Source of the DNA: Nitrospirota bacterium
GTDB taxonomy: Bacteria > Nitrospirota > Thermodesulfovibrionia > UBA6902 > DSMQ01
NCBI GenBank assembly: GCA_016207865.1
Contig: JACQZD010000091.1
Span: 1-27,112, forward strand
Reading direction: 5' to 3'
Length of the DNA: 27,112 nucleotides
The position numbers and the translations under genes are program-made. Under the pieces are notes generated by a model. The model saw only the letters and a program-made list of their open reading frames with translations, was not told the origin of the DNA and ran no database searches. Of the stretch, positions 15,138-22,565 are shown piece after piece (the first letter of the stretch is position 1; each line of letters begins with the position of its first letter).

Positions 15138-15174
15138 AAAAAAAAGGCGTCCCGATGTTCGGGACGCCTTTTTT
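15138..15174. terminator. Two-way intrinsic terminator
   Basis: GGCGTCCCGA (15146-15155) and TCGGGACGCC (15159-15168) pair perfectly around TGT. An A-run precedes and a T-run follows, so it stops transcription from both the ferredoxin and the tusA operon. Confidence 0.92.
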
Positions 15175-15192
15175 ATTCTTCTTAACTTTTCC

Positions 15193-15444
15193 TTAAGGCT
15201 TTTTAATAAAGATTTCCCAGTAACCTTTATCTTCAAGTTTGATTAACTCAAACTCAAATCCCTGTTTTTCGCAGTACTTGGGAATTGTGTCTTCAGCAGA
15301 TGCAGGGGCATCGCAAAGCACCTTAAGAAGAGTGCCTGCTGCCGCCTTCTCAAGCGTCTTTTTGGTCAGCACAAGCGGGTATGGGCATACCCTGCCAAGC
15401 ACATCAAGCGTTTCAGTCGGTGTCATTGATTTTAAATCCGCCAT
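15193..15444 (-). CDS. tusA: TusA-family sulfur carrier protein
   Basis: TusA (83 residues) carries a persulfide on the cysteine of the CPxP motif, here C20 in VCPYPLVL. Further cysteines are C44 and C58. The fold follows the SirA/TusA pattern (LDVLGRVCPYP, later ASAEDTIPKYCEKQG). It is the last gene of a four-gene operon after DsrH-, DsrE- and DsrF-like genes, with 31 bases to the previous gene and its own ribosome binding site (AGGAGG). In Dsr-containing bacteria TusA passes sulfur to DsrEFH and DsrC. The direction of flow is not shown by the sequence. Confidence 0.9.
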   Translation of the reverse strand: MADLKSMTPTETLDVLGRVCPYPLVLTKKTLEKAAAGTLLKVLCDAPASAEDTIPKYCEKQGFEFELIKLEDKGYWEIFIKKP

Positions 15445-15475
15445 TAATCATTACCTCCTATATTTAATAATTTTT

Positions 15476-15889
15476 TTAGAAGAAAAGAAGATGGTGCACG
15501 TCTTCCATCATCTTATTAATCTCAGCAAAAGGTACCACCTTAACCTTCATGTCAGCTCCGAATTCTTCGGCATCCATAACAATATCATTCTCAGACAGTC
15601 CGAACCTTGCAAGATCCTCCTTGCATACAAGGACGTTCAGGTCCAGGAGGAGCGAATTTTTAATATGCGACTCTGTGCTTGAAATATTGTAATGCTCTGC
15701 TGACTTTTGGTTTTTTATGCAATTTAAAACCCCGTCGCCTATGAAGGCAAGGTCTGCCGTAACCAAATCGCCGTCCTTCAGATAGACCTCAACCGACTGG
15801 CTTGCGATTGCATGCGTCAGGGCCAGTTTCGGATTTTCAGTCTTGTACGGCGGTCTCTGAACAACAAATCCCAGTTTCGTTGTTGCCAT
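15476..15889 (-). CDS. DsrE/F-family protein (DsrF/TusC-like)
   Basis: The protein (137 residues) belongs to the DsrE/F fold. It ends in the pattern typical of DsrF and TusC: LARFGLSENDIVMDAEEFGA, then VKVVPFAEINKMMEDVHHLLFF. Cysteines are C57 and C89, but neither is in the DsrE active-site position. In the DsrEFH hexamer the F subunit is structural. It follows the DsrE-like gene after two bases, so the two are coupled. The name is by position and pattern; it may be a lineage-specific relative rather than an orthologue of DsrF. Confidence 0.75.
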   Translation of the reverse strand: MATTKLGFVVQRPPYKTENPKLALTHAIASQSVEVYLKDGDLVTADLAFIGDGVLNCIKNQKSAEHYNISSTESHIKNSLLLDLNVLVCKEDLARFGLSENDIVMDAEEFGADMKVKVVPFAEINKMMEDVHHLLFF

Positions 15890-15891
15890 TG

Positions 15892-16251
15892 TTACTCACC
15901 TCCTATATGAAGCACCCTGTCAGCGTCAAAGGCGCTTGCAAGGTACCAGTCCATGCTGTGTCTTTTAAAACCTTCCATTGTGCCGTCCTTGTGATAGCCT
16001 CTGGCTTCTGCGCAGGCCTCGCAGGCAGTCACGGTAAGCCCTTTGGCCATCAGTTCTTTCAGAGGTTTTTCAAGAGAAGAGTAATCTTTAAAGGCCCGCT
16101 GCCCTTTTATTGACAGCATGGTCCCGTTGCCTGAGACCCAGAAATCAACCTTATGTCCCTTGTCTACGGCCGCCCCGGCAAGTTTTACGGCAAAATCAAG
16201 GCTCATGGAGCCGACAAGTGAAGAAAAACAACCAATCGTAAGTTTCCCCAT
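15892..16251 (-). CDS. DsrE/TusD-like sulfurtransferase subunit
   Basis: The protein (119 residues) has the DsrE fold: strand MGKLTIGCFSS, a helix with LAGAAVDKGHKVDFWVSGNG, and the active-site region TVTACEACAEARG with C77 and C80. C77 fits the catalytic cysteine of DsrE and TusD (C78), which holds a persulfide. The C-terminus DADRVLHIGGE is characteristic. There is no long insertion as in the E. coli protein. It sits between the DsrH-like and DsrF-like genes, with 13 and 2 bases of spacing, each with its own ribosome binding site, as in dsrEFH gene sets. Confidence 0.8.
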   Translation of the reverse strand: MGKLTIGCFSSLVGSMSLDFAVKLAGAAVDKGHKVDFWVSGNGTMLSIKGQRAFKDYSSLEKPLKELMAKGLTVTACEACAEARGYHKDGTMEGFKRHSMDWYLASAFDADRVLHIGGE

Positions 16252-16264
16252 TTTCCAATTCCTC

Positions 16265-16561
16265 CTATAACCAGACTGATTTTTCGTAGTTGTTGAATAT
16301 CAGGTCCACCACATCGCTGTAGTTTACGACCTTTATGCCGCTTGCAATATTGGAACTGCTCAAACCCCTTGTCTCAAGGTCTTCGGAGAGCGCATAGAAA
16401 TCAGCAGACTTTTTAAGAAGCGGAGAAGCACTGCCATTTTCCTTTATGGCTGCATGATATACTCCGTTTTGAACAAGTATTATGCCCAGTTTTTCAGCCT
16501 TCAGCCTGTCCAATGTGTCAACCGTATTCCTAAGGTCACTGACAAAAACAGCAAGTTTCAT
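16265..16561 (-). CDS. DsrH/TusB-like protein
   Basis: The protein (98 residues) shows the DsrH/TusB pattern: IILVQNGVYHAAIK, then DFYALSEDLETRGLSS and a C-terminus VVDLIFNNYEKSVWL. It has no cysteine at all, so it cannot hold a persulfide; the cysteine of DsrH is not conserved in all members. It is the first gene of the minus-strand operon, with AAGGAGG directly upstream. A perfect TTGACA lies 27 bases before the start, but it is too near the ribosome binding site for an ordinary promoter. Confidence 0.78.
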   Translation of the reverse strand: MKLAVFVSDLRNTVDTLDRLKAEKLGIILVQNGVYHAAIKENGSASPLLKKSADFYALSEDLETRGLSSSNIASGIKVVNYSDVVDLIFNNYEKSVWL

Positions 16562-16802
16562 AAAAATACCTCCTTATATTGATATATTGTCAAAAATTAA
16601 CCGCAAAAAATATTTTTTCAGCGTTCTGGTTTGTCTATAATTCTTTTAAAATTCTAACTATAAATAAGGCTTTTTACTTTATACTTTTAAGTACCCTTTG
16701 TCAACAGCTTTTCTGACTTTTCTGACTTATAATTTAATGTTATCACCATATAAAACTACCTTAAAAATGACCTTCTCTGCAGTCCTGACATCCTCTTAAA
16801 TC

Positions 16803-16882
16803 TCCCCTCCCTTGACAGGAGGGGATGGTGAATACACATCTTAACACCCCCACCCCACGCCCTCCCCCATCAGGGGGGCGTG
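16803..16882. repeat. Two GC-rich hairpins before tmRNA
   Basis: TCCCCTCC (16803-16810) pairs with GGAGGGGA (16818-16825) around CTTGACA. CACGCCCTCC (16856-16865) pairs with GGGGGGCGTG (16873-16882), with one G-T pair. C-rich double hairpins like this occur as dispersed intergenic repeats in many genomes. Neither has a T-run. Confidence 0.6.
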
Positions 16883-16906
16883 AAGTATAACAAATTCACT
16901 TTATGC

Positions 16907-16919
16907 TATAATATATAAT
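16907..16919 (+). promoter_or_regulatory. -10 region of the tmRNA promoter
   Basis: Two TATAAT boxes overlap nearly end to end (16907-16912 and 16914-16919). The second would place the transcript start at about 16925, the mature 5' end; the first would need trimming by RNase P. No good -35 is visible. Confidence 0.5.
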
Positions 16920-16924
16920 ATGTA

Positions 16925-17275
16925 GGGGGCGACAGGCCTCGACGGGGGTTATGAGGTCTACGCTGCATGCCGTGGCTCTGTCACCACGTAAAAAGGCAGA
17001 ACAAAAACACAAACGCCAATAACGAACTGGCACTTGCTGCTTAATTAAGCGGCACGCTTCCCTGAGACTGTCTGCGGCTCAGAAGGGGCGTCAGAAAGCA
17101 GGCTTGTCTAAAGGTATCCTCCCTTGACCTTCGGATGAAACTTAAGAGGGGGCCGGAATCAGTAAAGCCTGCCTGCCGGCAGACCTGATTCTTAAACTTA
17201 AATAAGCAGGATACGCATGTAGACGCTTAGACGTAGTGCTTCCGGACCCGGGTTCAAATCCCGGCGCCTCCACCA
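16925..17275 (+). ncRNA. ssrA: Transfer-messenger RNA (tmRNA)
   Basis: The 351-base RNA rescues stalled ribosomes by acting as tRNA and as message. The 5' end GGGGGCGACAGGCCTCGACG and the 3' end GGTTCAAATCCCGGCGCCTC plus CACCA form the tRNA-like part, with an acceptor stem of seven pairs and an encoded CCA (17273-17275). The tag reading frame is 17015-17044: GCC AAT AAC GAA CTG GCA CTT GCT GCT TAA, giving ANNELALAA, and a second TTAA-type stop region follows. The C-terminal ALAA is the usual protease signal. Stems around 17045-17200 are consistent with the pseudoknots. This is a one-piece tmRNA, not permuted. Confidence 0.97.
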
Positions 17276-17330
17276 TCATCAGAGTTATGAGTTATGAGGT
17301 AAAAGTTAAAAAACACAATCCTCGCAACCT

Positions 17331-17490
17331 GCATAACGGCATGTATGTTTGAAAAACTTTAAGGCAGCACATTTGAGTCATGCGGCTTTTTTCGGATAGT
17401 TCAAGGCAATATACTTAAAACTTTTGCCGCATGACAGATAATAATCAACGCTGTTTTCTTAAAGTTTTGAAGGCATATATGCCGTTATGC
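17331..17490. repeat. 160-bp nested inverted repeat between tmRNA and glgC
   Basis: The arms 17331-17363 and 17458-17490 match over about 33 bases, beginning GCATAACGGCAT and ending with its complement ATGCCGTTATGC. A second pair inside, GTCATGCGGC (17377-17386) and GCCGCATGAC (17426-17435), is perfect, leaving a 39-base loop. No protein is encoded. A non-autonomous mobile element is likely. It ends 45 bases before the glgC start. Confidence 0.8.
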
Positions 17491-17534
17491 TAAGTCTTGC
17501 ATCTTGTATCCTGAATCATGTATCTTATTCTACT

Positions 17535-18752
17535 ATGGCGCGTCAGAAGGTCTTAGGGATAATCTTAGCCGGAGGAAGGGGCAACAGGCTTTTCCCCCTC
17601 ACGTTTGAGCGGTCTAAACCAGCGGTACCTTTTGGCGGGCGCTATCGTATAATTGACTTCGTTTTAAGCAATTTCATCAACTCCAGAATATTTGCCACCT
17701 ATCTCCTGGTGCAGTACAAATCCCAGTCCCTGATAGAGTATGTGAGAGAAAACTGGGTTCTTTCCTCTATCATACAGGACCATTTTGTCACAGTTGTCCC
17801 GCCGCAGATGCGCATAGGACCGGAGTGGTTTCAGGGCACTGCGGATGCGGTTTTTCAGAATCTCAACCTTATCCGGCAGCACAAACCCGACCTCGTGGCA
17901 ATCTTCGGCGCCGACCACATCTACCGCATGGACATACGACAGATGCTTGATTTCCATGTCCAGAATAAAGCCGATGTTACTGTGGCTGCACGGCCCATCC
18001 CCATAAGCGAGGGCAGTTCGTTCGGCATTATTGCCGCTGACAACGACGGCAGAATCAGAGGTTTTGAGGAAAAACCTGCAAAACCGGCTCCCATACCCAA
18101 TGACTCAAAGCACGCATACTGCTCCATGGGCAATTACCTGTTTAATACAGACGTGCTGATTGACGCCCTTGTGGATGCGCAGAAGAATAAGCAGCATGAT
18201 TTCGGGGCTTATGTAATTCCGAGCCTCGTAAAAACAAAACAGCTCTTTGCATATAACTTTTCCAATAACATTATCAAAGGCATTAAGCCTTATGAGGAAA
18301 AAGGGTACTGGAGGGACGTCGGTACCATCAAGGCTTACTGGGAAGCGCACCAGGACCTGCTCGGCGAAAAACCTGTTTTTGACCTCAATAACGAACTTTG
18401 GCCCATCCGCCCCTCTTACAGCAAAATGCCTCCTGCAAAGATATTAAGCGGTGAGATTGTAAACAGCATGATTTCATCTGGAGCGCTCATAAAAAATGCA
18501 ACAATCATAAATTCACTTCTAAGGCGCGGCGTTACCGTAGAAGACGGCGTTGAAGTCAGGGATTCCATCATCATGGACCGCGTAACGCTCAAAAAAGGCT
18601 GCCGTTTAAACAAGGTCATCGTGGACTGCTGTAATGTAATTGAAGAGGGCGTTCATATCGGGGCCGGAAGCAAAGAACATTACATGCGGGCGCACTTAGA
18701 CCCCTCAGGGATTACGGTCATCGCAAGCGAGATGCAGTCGGCAAAGCTGTAG
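17535..18752 (+). CDS. glgC: Glucose-1-phosphate adenylyltransferase
   Basis: The enzyme makes ADP-glucose for glycogen synthesis. Motifs are the nucleotide-binding LAGGRGNRLFPLT (11-23), with SKPAVPFGGRYRIID; WFQGTADAV (98-106); FGADHIYRMD (124-133, catalytic D127); FEEKP (177-181) and KGYWRDVGT (256-264). The C-terminal half has the left-handed beta-helix repeats. An upstream ATG at 17487 lies inside the 160-bp inverted repeat and would add residues with no family match, so ATG 17535 is used, giving 405 residues, the normal length. No ribosome binding site is visible before it. It follows tmRNA in the same orientation. Confidence 0.94.
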   Translation: MARQKVLGIILAGGRGNRLFPLTFERSKPAVPFGGRYRIIDFVLSNFINSRIFATYLLVQYKSQSLIEYVRENWVLSSIIQDHFVTVVPPQMRIGPEWFQGTADAVFQNLNLIRQHKPDLVAIFGADHIYRMDIRQMLDFHVQNKADVTVAARPIPISEGSSFGIIAADNDGRIRGFEEKPAKPAPIPNDSKHAYCSMGNYLFNTDVLIDALVDAQKNKQHDFGAYVIPSLVKTKQLFAYNFSNNIIKGIKPYEEKGYWRDVGTIKAYWEAHQDLLGEKPVFDLNNELWPIRPSYSKMPPAKILSGEIVNSMISSGALIKNATIINSLLRRGVTVEDGVEVRDSIIMDRVTLKKGCRLNKVIVDCCNVIEEGVHIGAGSKEHYMRAHLDPSGITVIASEMQSAKL

Positions 18753-18779
18753 GGTTTAAGACTCACACATCACATAAGG

Positions 18780-19046
18780 CTATCTGCTAACAGCCACCAG
18801 ATCACATTCAACGCTTTTAGCAAGCAGATACCGTATATATGCGTTATATGATATGCCCCTTTTCTTTGCAAGCATCCTTATCTTCTTTAGCACAAGCGGG
18901 TCAAATTTTAATGTGACAGGCGCAAGCTTTGGTCTTTTAAATATATCCGTACTTTCCTGCAGGTCCTCCCAATAATCAGTGATTGAGTGTTTCCTCCAGA
19001 ACTCTCTTTCTTCCCTCTCTGTTTTTAATTCAGGCAATTTCTTCAT
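18780..19046 (-). CDS. BrnA-type/CopG-like antitoxin
   Basis: The protein (88 residues) has a polar N-terminus (TEREEREFWRKHSITDYWED) and a C-terminal ribbon-helix-helix: APVTLKFDPLVLKKIRMLAK followed by GISYNAYIRYLLAKSV. This is the layout of BrnA and CopG-type antitoxins, which bind the toxin and repress their own promoter. Its start overlaps the stop of the toxin gene (TAATG), and toxin-first order is the rule for brnTA. It ends 28 bases from glgC, convergent, with no terminator between. Confidence 0.8.
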   Translation of the reverse strand: MKKLPELKTEREEREFWRKHSITDYWEDLQESTDIFKRPKLAPVTLKFDPLVLKKIRMLAKKRGISYNAYIRYLLAKSVECDLVAVSR

Positions 19047-19318
19047 TATTTTCCCCTTCTCTTATAAAGTTTTCTTGTTTTATCATCCATATCAATTGCC
19101 GTAACTACCCTTGCAACGCCTTTGCTCTTTAAAATATAGACAACAAACAGATACCTTCCTGCAACAGTATAGCCGAGCATATACCTTGTGCCTCTTCTGC
19201 CTTTTTTAATCCAAGGCTCATCATCAAATGCCACATCTTCCACTTCATCAGGCGACACCCTATGTCTTGCGATATGTTCTATATTGCTATCATCCCATTC
19301 AAATCCCGTTATTTCCAT
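19046..19318 (-). CDS. BrnT-family (DUF497) toxin
   Basis: The protein (90 residues) is a BrnT/DUF497-type ribonuclease toxin. It begins with FEWDDSNIEHIARHRVSPDE and has the central GRRGTRYMLGYTVAGRYLFV and the C-terminal TRKLYKRRGK, the usual family regions. An upstream start at 19408 would add 30 residues without a family match; ATG 19318 fits. No strong ribosome binding site is seen (AGGT at about 14 bases). The pair BrnT-BrnA is intact and could be active. Toxicity is family knowledge. Confidence 0.82.
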   Translation of the reverse strand: MEITGFEWDDSNIEHIARHRVSPDEVEDVAFDDEPWIKKGRRGTRYMLGYTVAGRYLFVVYILKSKGVARVVTAIDMDDKTRKLYKRRGK

Positions 19319-19574
19319 AAGATTATTTTTACCTAAAGGTATTGCTGTTGTCAATATCTTTTTAAAAACACGCAGGGGCAATGGCAAGTTTGCAAATGCA
19401 AAATTCACTTGATTTTAATCACCGCCTTGTATACGATATTTTTTAGTTACTTTCTTTACAGAACATACGGGTAGTAACAGTAATTAAACCAGTCACTAAT
19501 GTAATAGTGCAGGGTAAAGATAAAATAAATAGAAAGAATACAAAAAACAATAAAATTACCAGAAGGGAATCAAC

Positions 19575-21148
19575 ATGAGTGACAAACAACTGAAATGGCT
19601 AATCGGTAAAATTGATTCTGGAAATCTTGTGTTGCCAGAAATTCAACGTGATTTTGTATGGAAAAGAGACAATGTTCGGCAGTTGTTTGATTCACTTTAC
19701 AGGAAGTTACCGATTGGGTATATGCTTGTATGGAAAGCCAAGTACACAATTGCTCACAAAGAATTTAAAAATGCTAAGCATGCAAAAATTGGCCAGAAAT
19801 TGAACGATTTCTATGGATATTTACTTGACGGGCAACAAAGACTTACTGCAATACGGCTTATTCGTGATCGCCATGATGACTATCCATTACTCTTTTCGCT
19901 TCTCCCAAATGATAAGGATGAGCCCTATCAAAGTCGGTTTGTGTATGGGAATTATGCAAAAGAGAAGAAATGGTACGTTCCAGTTACCGATATTATTTCT
20001 GGAAACTGCAATTCATGGCAACTAGCTCAGAAACTGCAATCATCTGAAAAACTTGGCTCAAAGGAGGCCGAATCAATCCACGATGATTTGAACAGGCTCA
20101 AGGATATTCTTGAATACTCTGTTGGTGTGATAGAATTCGAGCATGATGATATCCGCACGGCGACCCAGCTCTTTATTCGTTTCAATTCAACTGGACGAAA
20201 ACTTAGTCGCAGTGATTTAGTAGCTGCTGAATTGGCATTAACTGCCAAAGAGCTTATTTCAAAACCTATTTCACGTCTATCACAAGCATATTCTCCAGAT
20301 TTCAATTTTACGAAGACATATTTGATACAATGCCTTGCAGCAAATTTAACCGACAGAATTGACCCAAAAAAATTGATATTTGGCAAGATTATACCGAGAA
20401 GCAAATTCACCGTTCTTGGGCAAAAACAAAAGTTGGTGTAGACAAATGCATGAAATTTGTTACCGGTACAATGAAGTGGGATTCCGATTCATGGTTACCA
20501 TCAATTAATGCTTTGATGCCGCTTATATACGTTTTGTCAAACAGGTCTCTCAGCATCACTGATACGAGACTTGCTCGTAAATGGCTTATTCTTTCCTGTC
20601 TTCACGCTCTCTTCAGTGGTTCAGTATACACTGAACTGGACAGGATAATACGAGCACTGTCAAAAGACCGCTCTATACGAAAGCTATATTCGATAACCAA
20701 GCGTTCACTTGGGCGTATTGAGCAAAAACACTTCCTAACCGGACGTAGAAGCGGCCCTGCAATGTCATTATTTATTACTCTTCTTAGAAGTAATAATGCA
20801 AAGGACTGGTTAACCCATGACCCTCTTGATGGGACAGTAATCGGACATAACGCAGGACTTCAAATACATCACTTTTACCCTCGCGAGTGTCTTTCTAAAC
20901 ATGGAATTGATAACTTGGATCAAATCAATACATTTTCGAATTACACAGTAATTAGCAAGGAAACAAATCTTAAATTCTTGGATTCAGAACCGATTGAGTA
21001 CATCGCAAGGAACAATGTGAGGAAAAAAGATTTAGAGTCACAGTTTATTCCGCTTGATGAAAAATTATGGAGAGTAAGGAATTATAAGAAATTCTTAAAA
21101 GCAAGAAGAGAACTGTTAGTGAATGCAGCAAATAGATTTCTCGGATAA
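19575..21148 (+). pseudogene. DUF262/HNH-type defence protein, one frame break
   Basis: Two open frames, 19575-20441 and one ending at 21148, together encode a single protein of about 524 residues. The first has the DUF262 domain (GmrS-like) with GNLVLPEIQRDFVWKRDNVR and LLDGQQRLTAIR. The second has the C-terminal nuclease-like part with LQIHHFYPRECLSKHG and NYTVISKETN. The frame changes at a run of seven A (20366-20372): after DPKK the downstream frame gives IDIWQDYTEKQIHRSWAKTK, which joins smoothly to the DUF262 fold. The sequence has therefore lost one base there, or the ribosome shifts by minus one on A-AAA-AAA. Proteins of this family include type IV modification-dependent restriction enzymes. 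AGAAGGGA precedes the ATG. Confidence 0.8.
20366..20372 (+). other. A7 slippery heptamer at the frame break
   Basis: In the first frame the codons are CCA AAA AAA TTG, so the run forms A AAA AAA, the classical slippery pattern. A minus-one shift here continues directly into the second frame without a stop. No strong stem is obvious just downstream. It could also be a phase-variable tract. Confidence 0.5.
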
Positions 21149-21579
21149 TAAAAATAAAAGTCTCAGGTCTTGTCATCATACATTCATAAGTGAGCAGAAG
21201 AGAAATAAGTATTAAGTCCATGCCTGACCCTGATTTTTACTGTAAAAGCTAAACTCATACTAAAGAGGTAGAAGAACATGAAGAAGACCCAACGCTGGAG
21301 TTAGAGATGCAACCTGACTGATGTAAAAAATGTGAAAGGCTCAATGATCCTGAACCACACGAAAAATGAAAATTTTATTAAATTAAATGAGGCAGTTTAT
21401 CAGAATGTCTGTGCCAGTAGTTAACAACCTGGTTTGCGACGTTTCAATATCTATAGCCAAAGTTGGGGCCACTCCACGTGCCTTTTTATCATTGAACTTA
21501 ATATTGACCTTAGCAGACACACAGCACAAACCTCAAATGTTATGCACTCATTGTGGGCAAAAAACTGGAGATCAGAATA
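21149..21579. other. Intergenic region in the accessory patch
   Basis: The 431 bases hold no supported gene. One open frame of 68 codons (21387-21593) has no ribosome binding site and resembles nothing I know. Base composition is AT-rich as in the flanking genes. It may be decayed sequence. Confidence 0.45.
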
Positions 21580-22364
21580 ATGTTAGAATTTAATGATGAA
21601 ATAAAGAAACTGACAAATTCAAAAATACATCCGATATTAGATCAAATTACAGAAGCTGCAAATTCACTTGCAAACAACGCAGCAAAAAAAATTGAAGTAG
21701 TGTGGCCTCCAAAACATAATAATATAAAAGAGTTATTTAATGACTATTTGGATTTAATATGGGGAGCATATACTCAAAAATATCGATAGTCACCTCTGGC
21801 CTTATTTCTTCAATAAACAATAAAGATTTTTTATCTTATGCCTTATTAGGTCGTTCATTAATTGAGCATACAGCAGTAATACGGTATTACCATAATTTAA
21901 TTGTTAAAAATATCCAAGAGCCTGTAAAAAAGGGGGATATTTCAGAAGTCGAAATCAAAAAACTTATTGAAATATTAGATAAGCATATTAAATGTCATCG
22001 TTTCGATTGGGATACTTATTTGAAAGGAGATTTTGAAAAACTTACTGAAAAATACGAAATAGAGAATTATAAATCTCAAGTTAATGTTAAGACCTGTGTT
22101 GCCAAGTGGGCAGAAGAACAGTCGGAAATAAAAGTATTATATGACCTTTTTTGTGACCTCGTTCATCCAAATATCGGTAGCACATTTCTTATTATGAAAG
22201 GAGGAAATGGCTCAATTGTTTTTGGAGGGGATGAGGGACATCCAATTGGTATAGATATTTTTTATCATACATTTGTAGGGCTGGCTGTTACGATAAAAAA
22301 ATTCTCAGATTATATTAACGGACTACTATATTTATATTTCCCGGTTGGTAAATATAAAAGATAA
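21580..22364 (+). pseudogene. Unknown helical protein with a frame break, DUF5677-like
   Basis: I do not recognise this gene securely. The first frame starts at ATG 21580, nine bases after CTGGAG, and runs to TAG at 21787-21789. The second frame continues to 22364. They join at CAAAAATATCG near 21776-21783: with one more A the reading is LIWGAYTQKISIVTSGLISS, an unbroken helix. The combined protein has about 260 residues, mostly helical, with LLGRSLIEHTAVIRYYHNL and the end part LYDLFCDLVHPNIGST. This recalls DUF5677-type proteins, sometimes found in defence regions. Both this gene and the DUF262 gene before it are broken in A-runs. It is 431 bases downstream of that gene. Confidence 0.55.
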
Positions 22365-22565
22365 GGTATAAAATTTTTATCCACACCGGACGACTGACGG
22401 CAGGTGAAGAAGAAAATTCACATATTGAGGGAATAGTTAAATATTTATAGATATTGACTTTAGCTTGCATTCGTTGCTGAAAATTGAGATAGAAGGCTCA
22501 CGACCTATCTGTAACAAAAGCAATTATTGAAAACATTGTCAGGAATGCGCAACCCCCTGATCACC

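Larger units (their letters stand above)
16562..16924. other. Intergenic region between the Tus/DsrE operon and tmRNA
   Basis: The 363 bases carry the divergent promoters of the sulfur-carrier operon and tmRNA. An AT-rich part (16562-16780) gives way to a C-rich part with two hairpins (16803-16882). I see no coding potential. Confidence 0.6.

Noticed and set aside
16588..16593. TTGACA (minus strand) as the promoter of the DsrH-like operon
   Set aside because: A -10 box at normal spacing would fall on or after the ribosome binding site, so it cannot serve the message that uses that site.
17200..17275. tRNA gene ending in CACCA
   Set aside because: The T-arm and acceptor pair with 16925-16931 and belong to tmRNA; there is no anticodon arm.
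17487..17534. Start of glgC at the upstream ATG
   Set aside because: It lies in the inverted repeat and adds residues that no family member has; the normal N-terminus begins at 17535.
21387..21593. Open frame of 68 codons before the unknown gene
   Set aside because: No ribosome binding site, no recognisable domain, and it overlaps the better-supported start at 21580.
22365..22565. Possible gene fragment reading AHDLSVTKAIIENIVRNAQ
   Set aside because: Only about 27 codons without a start, entering the end of the opposite gene; no family recognised. The rest of this 200-base gap shows nothing.
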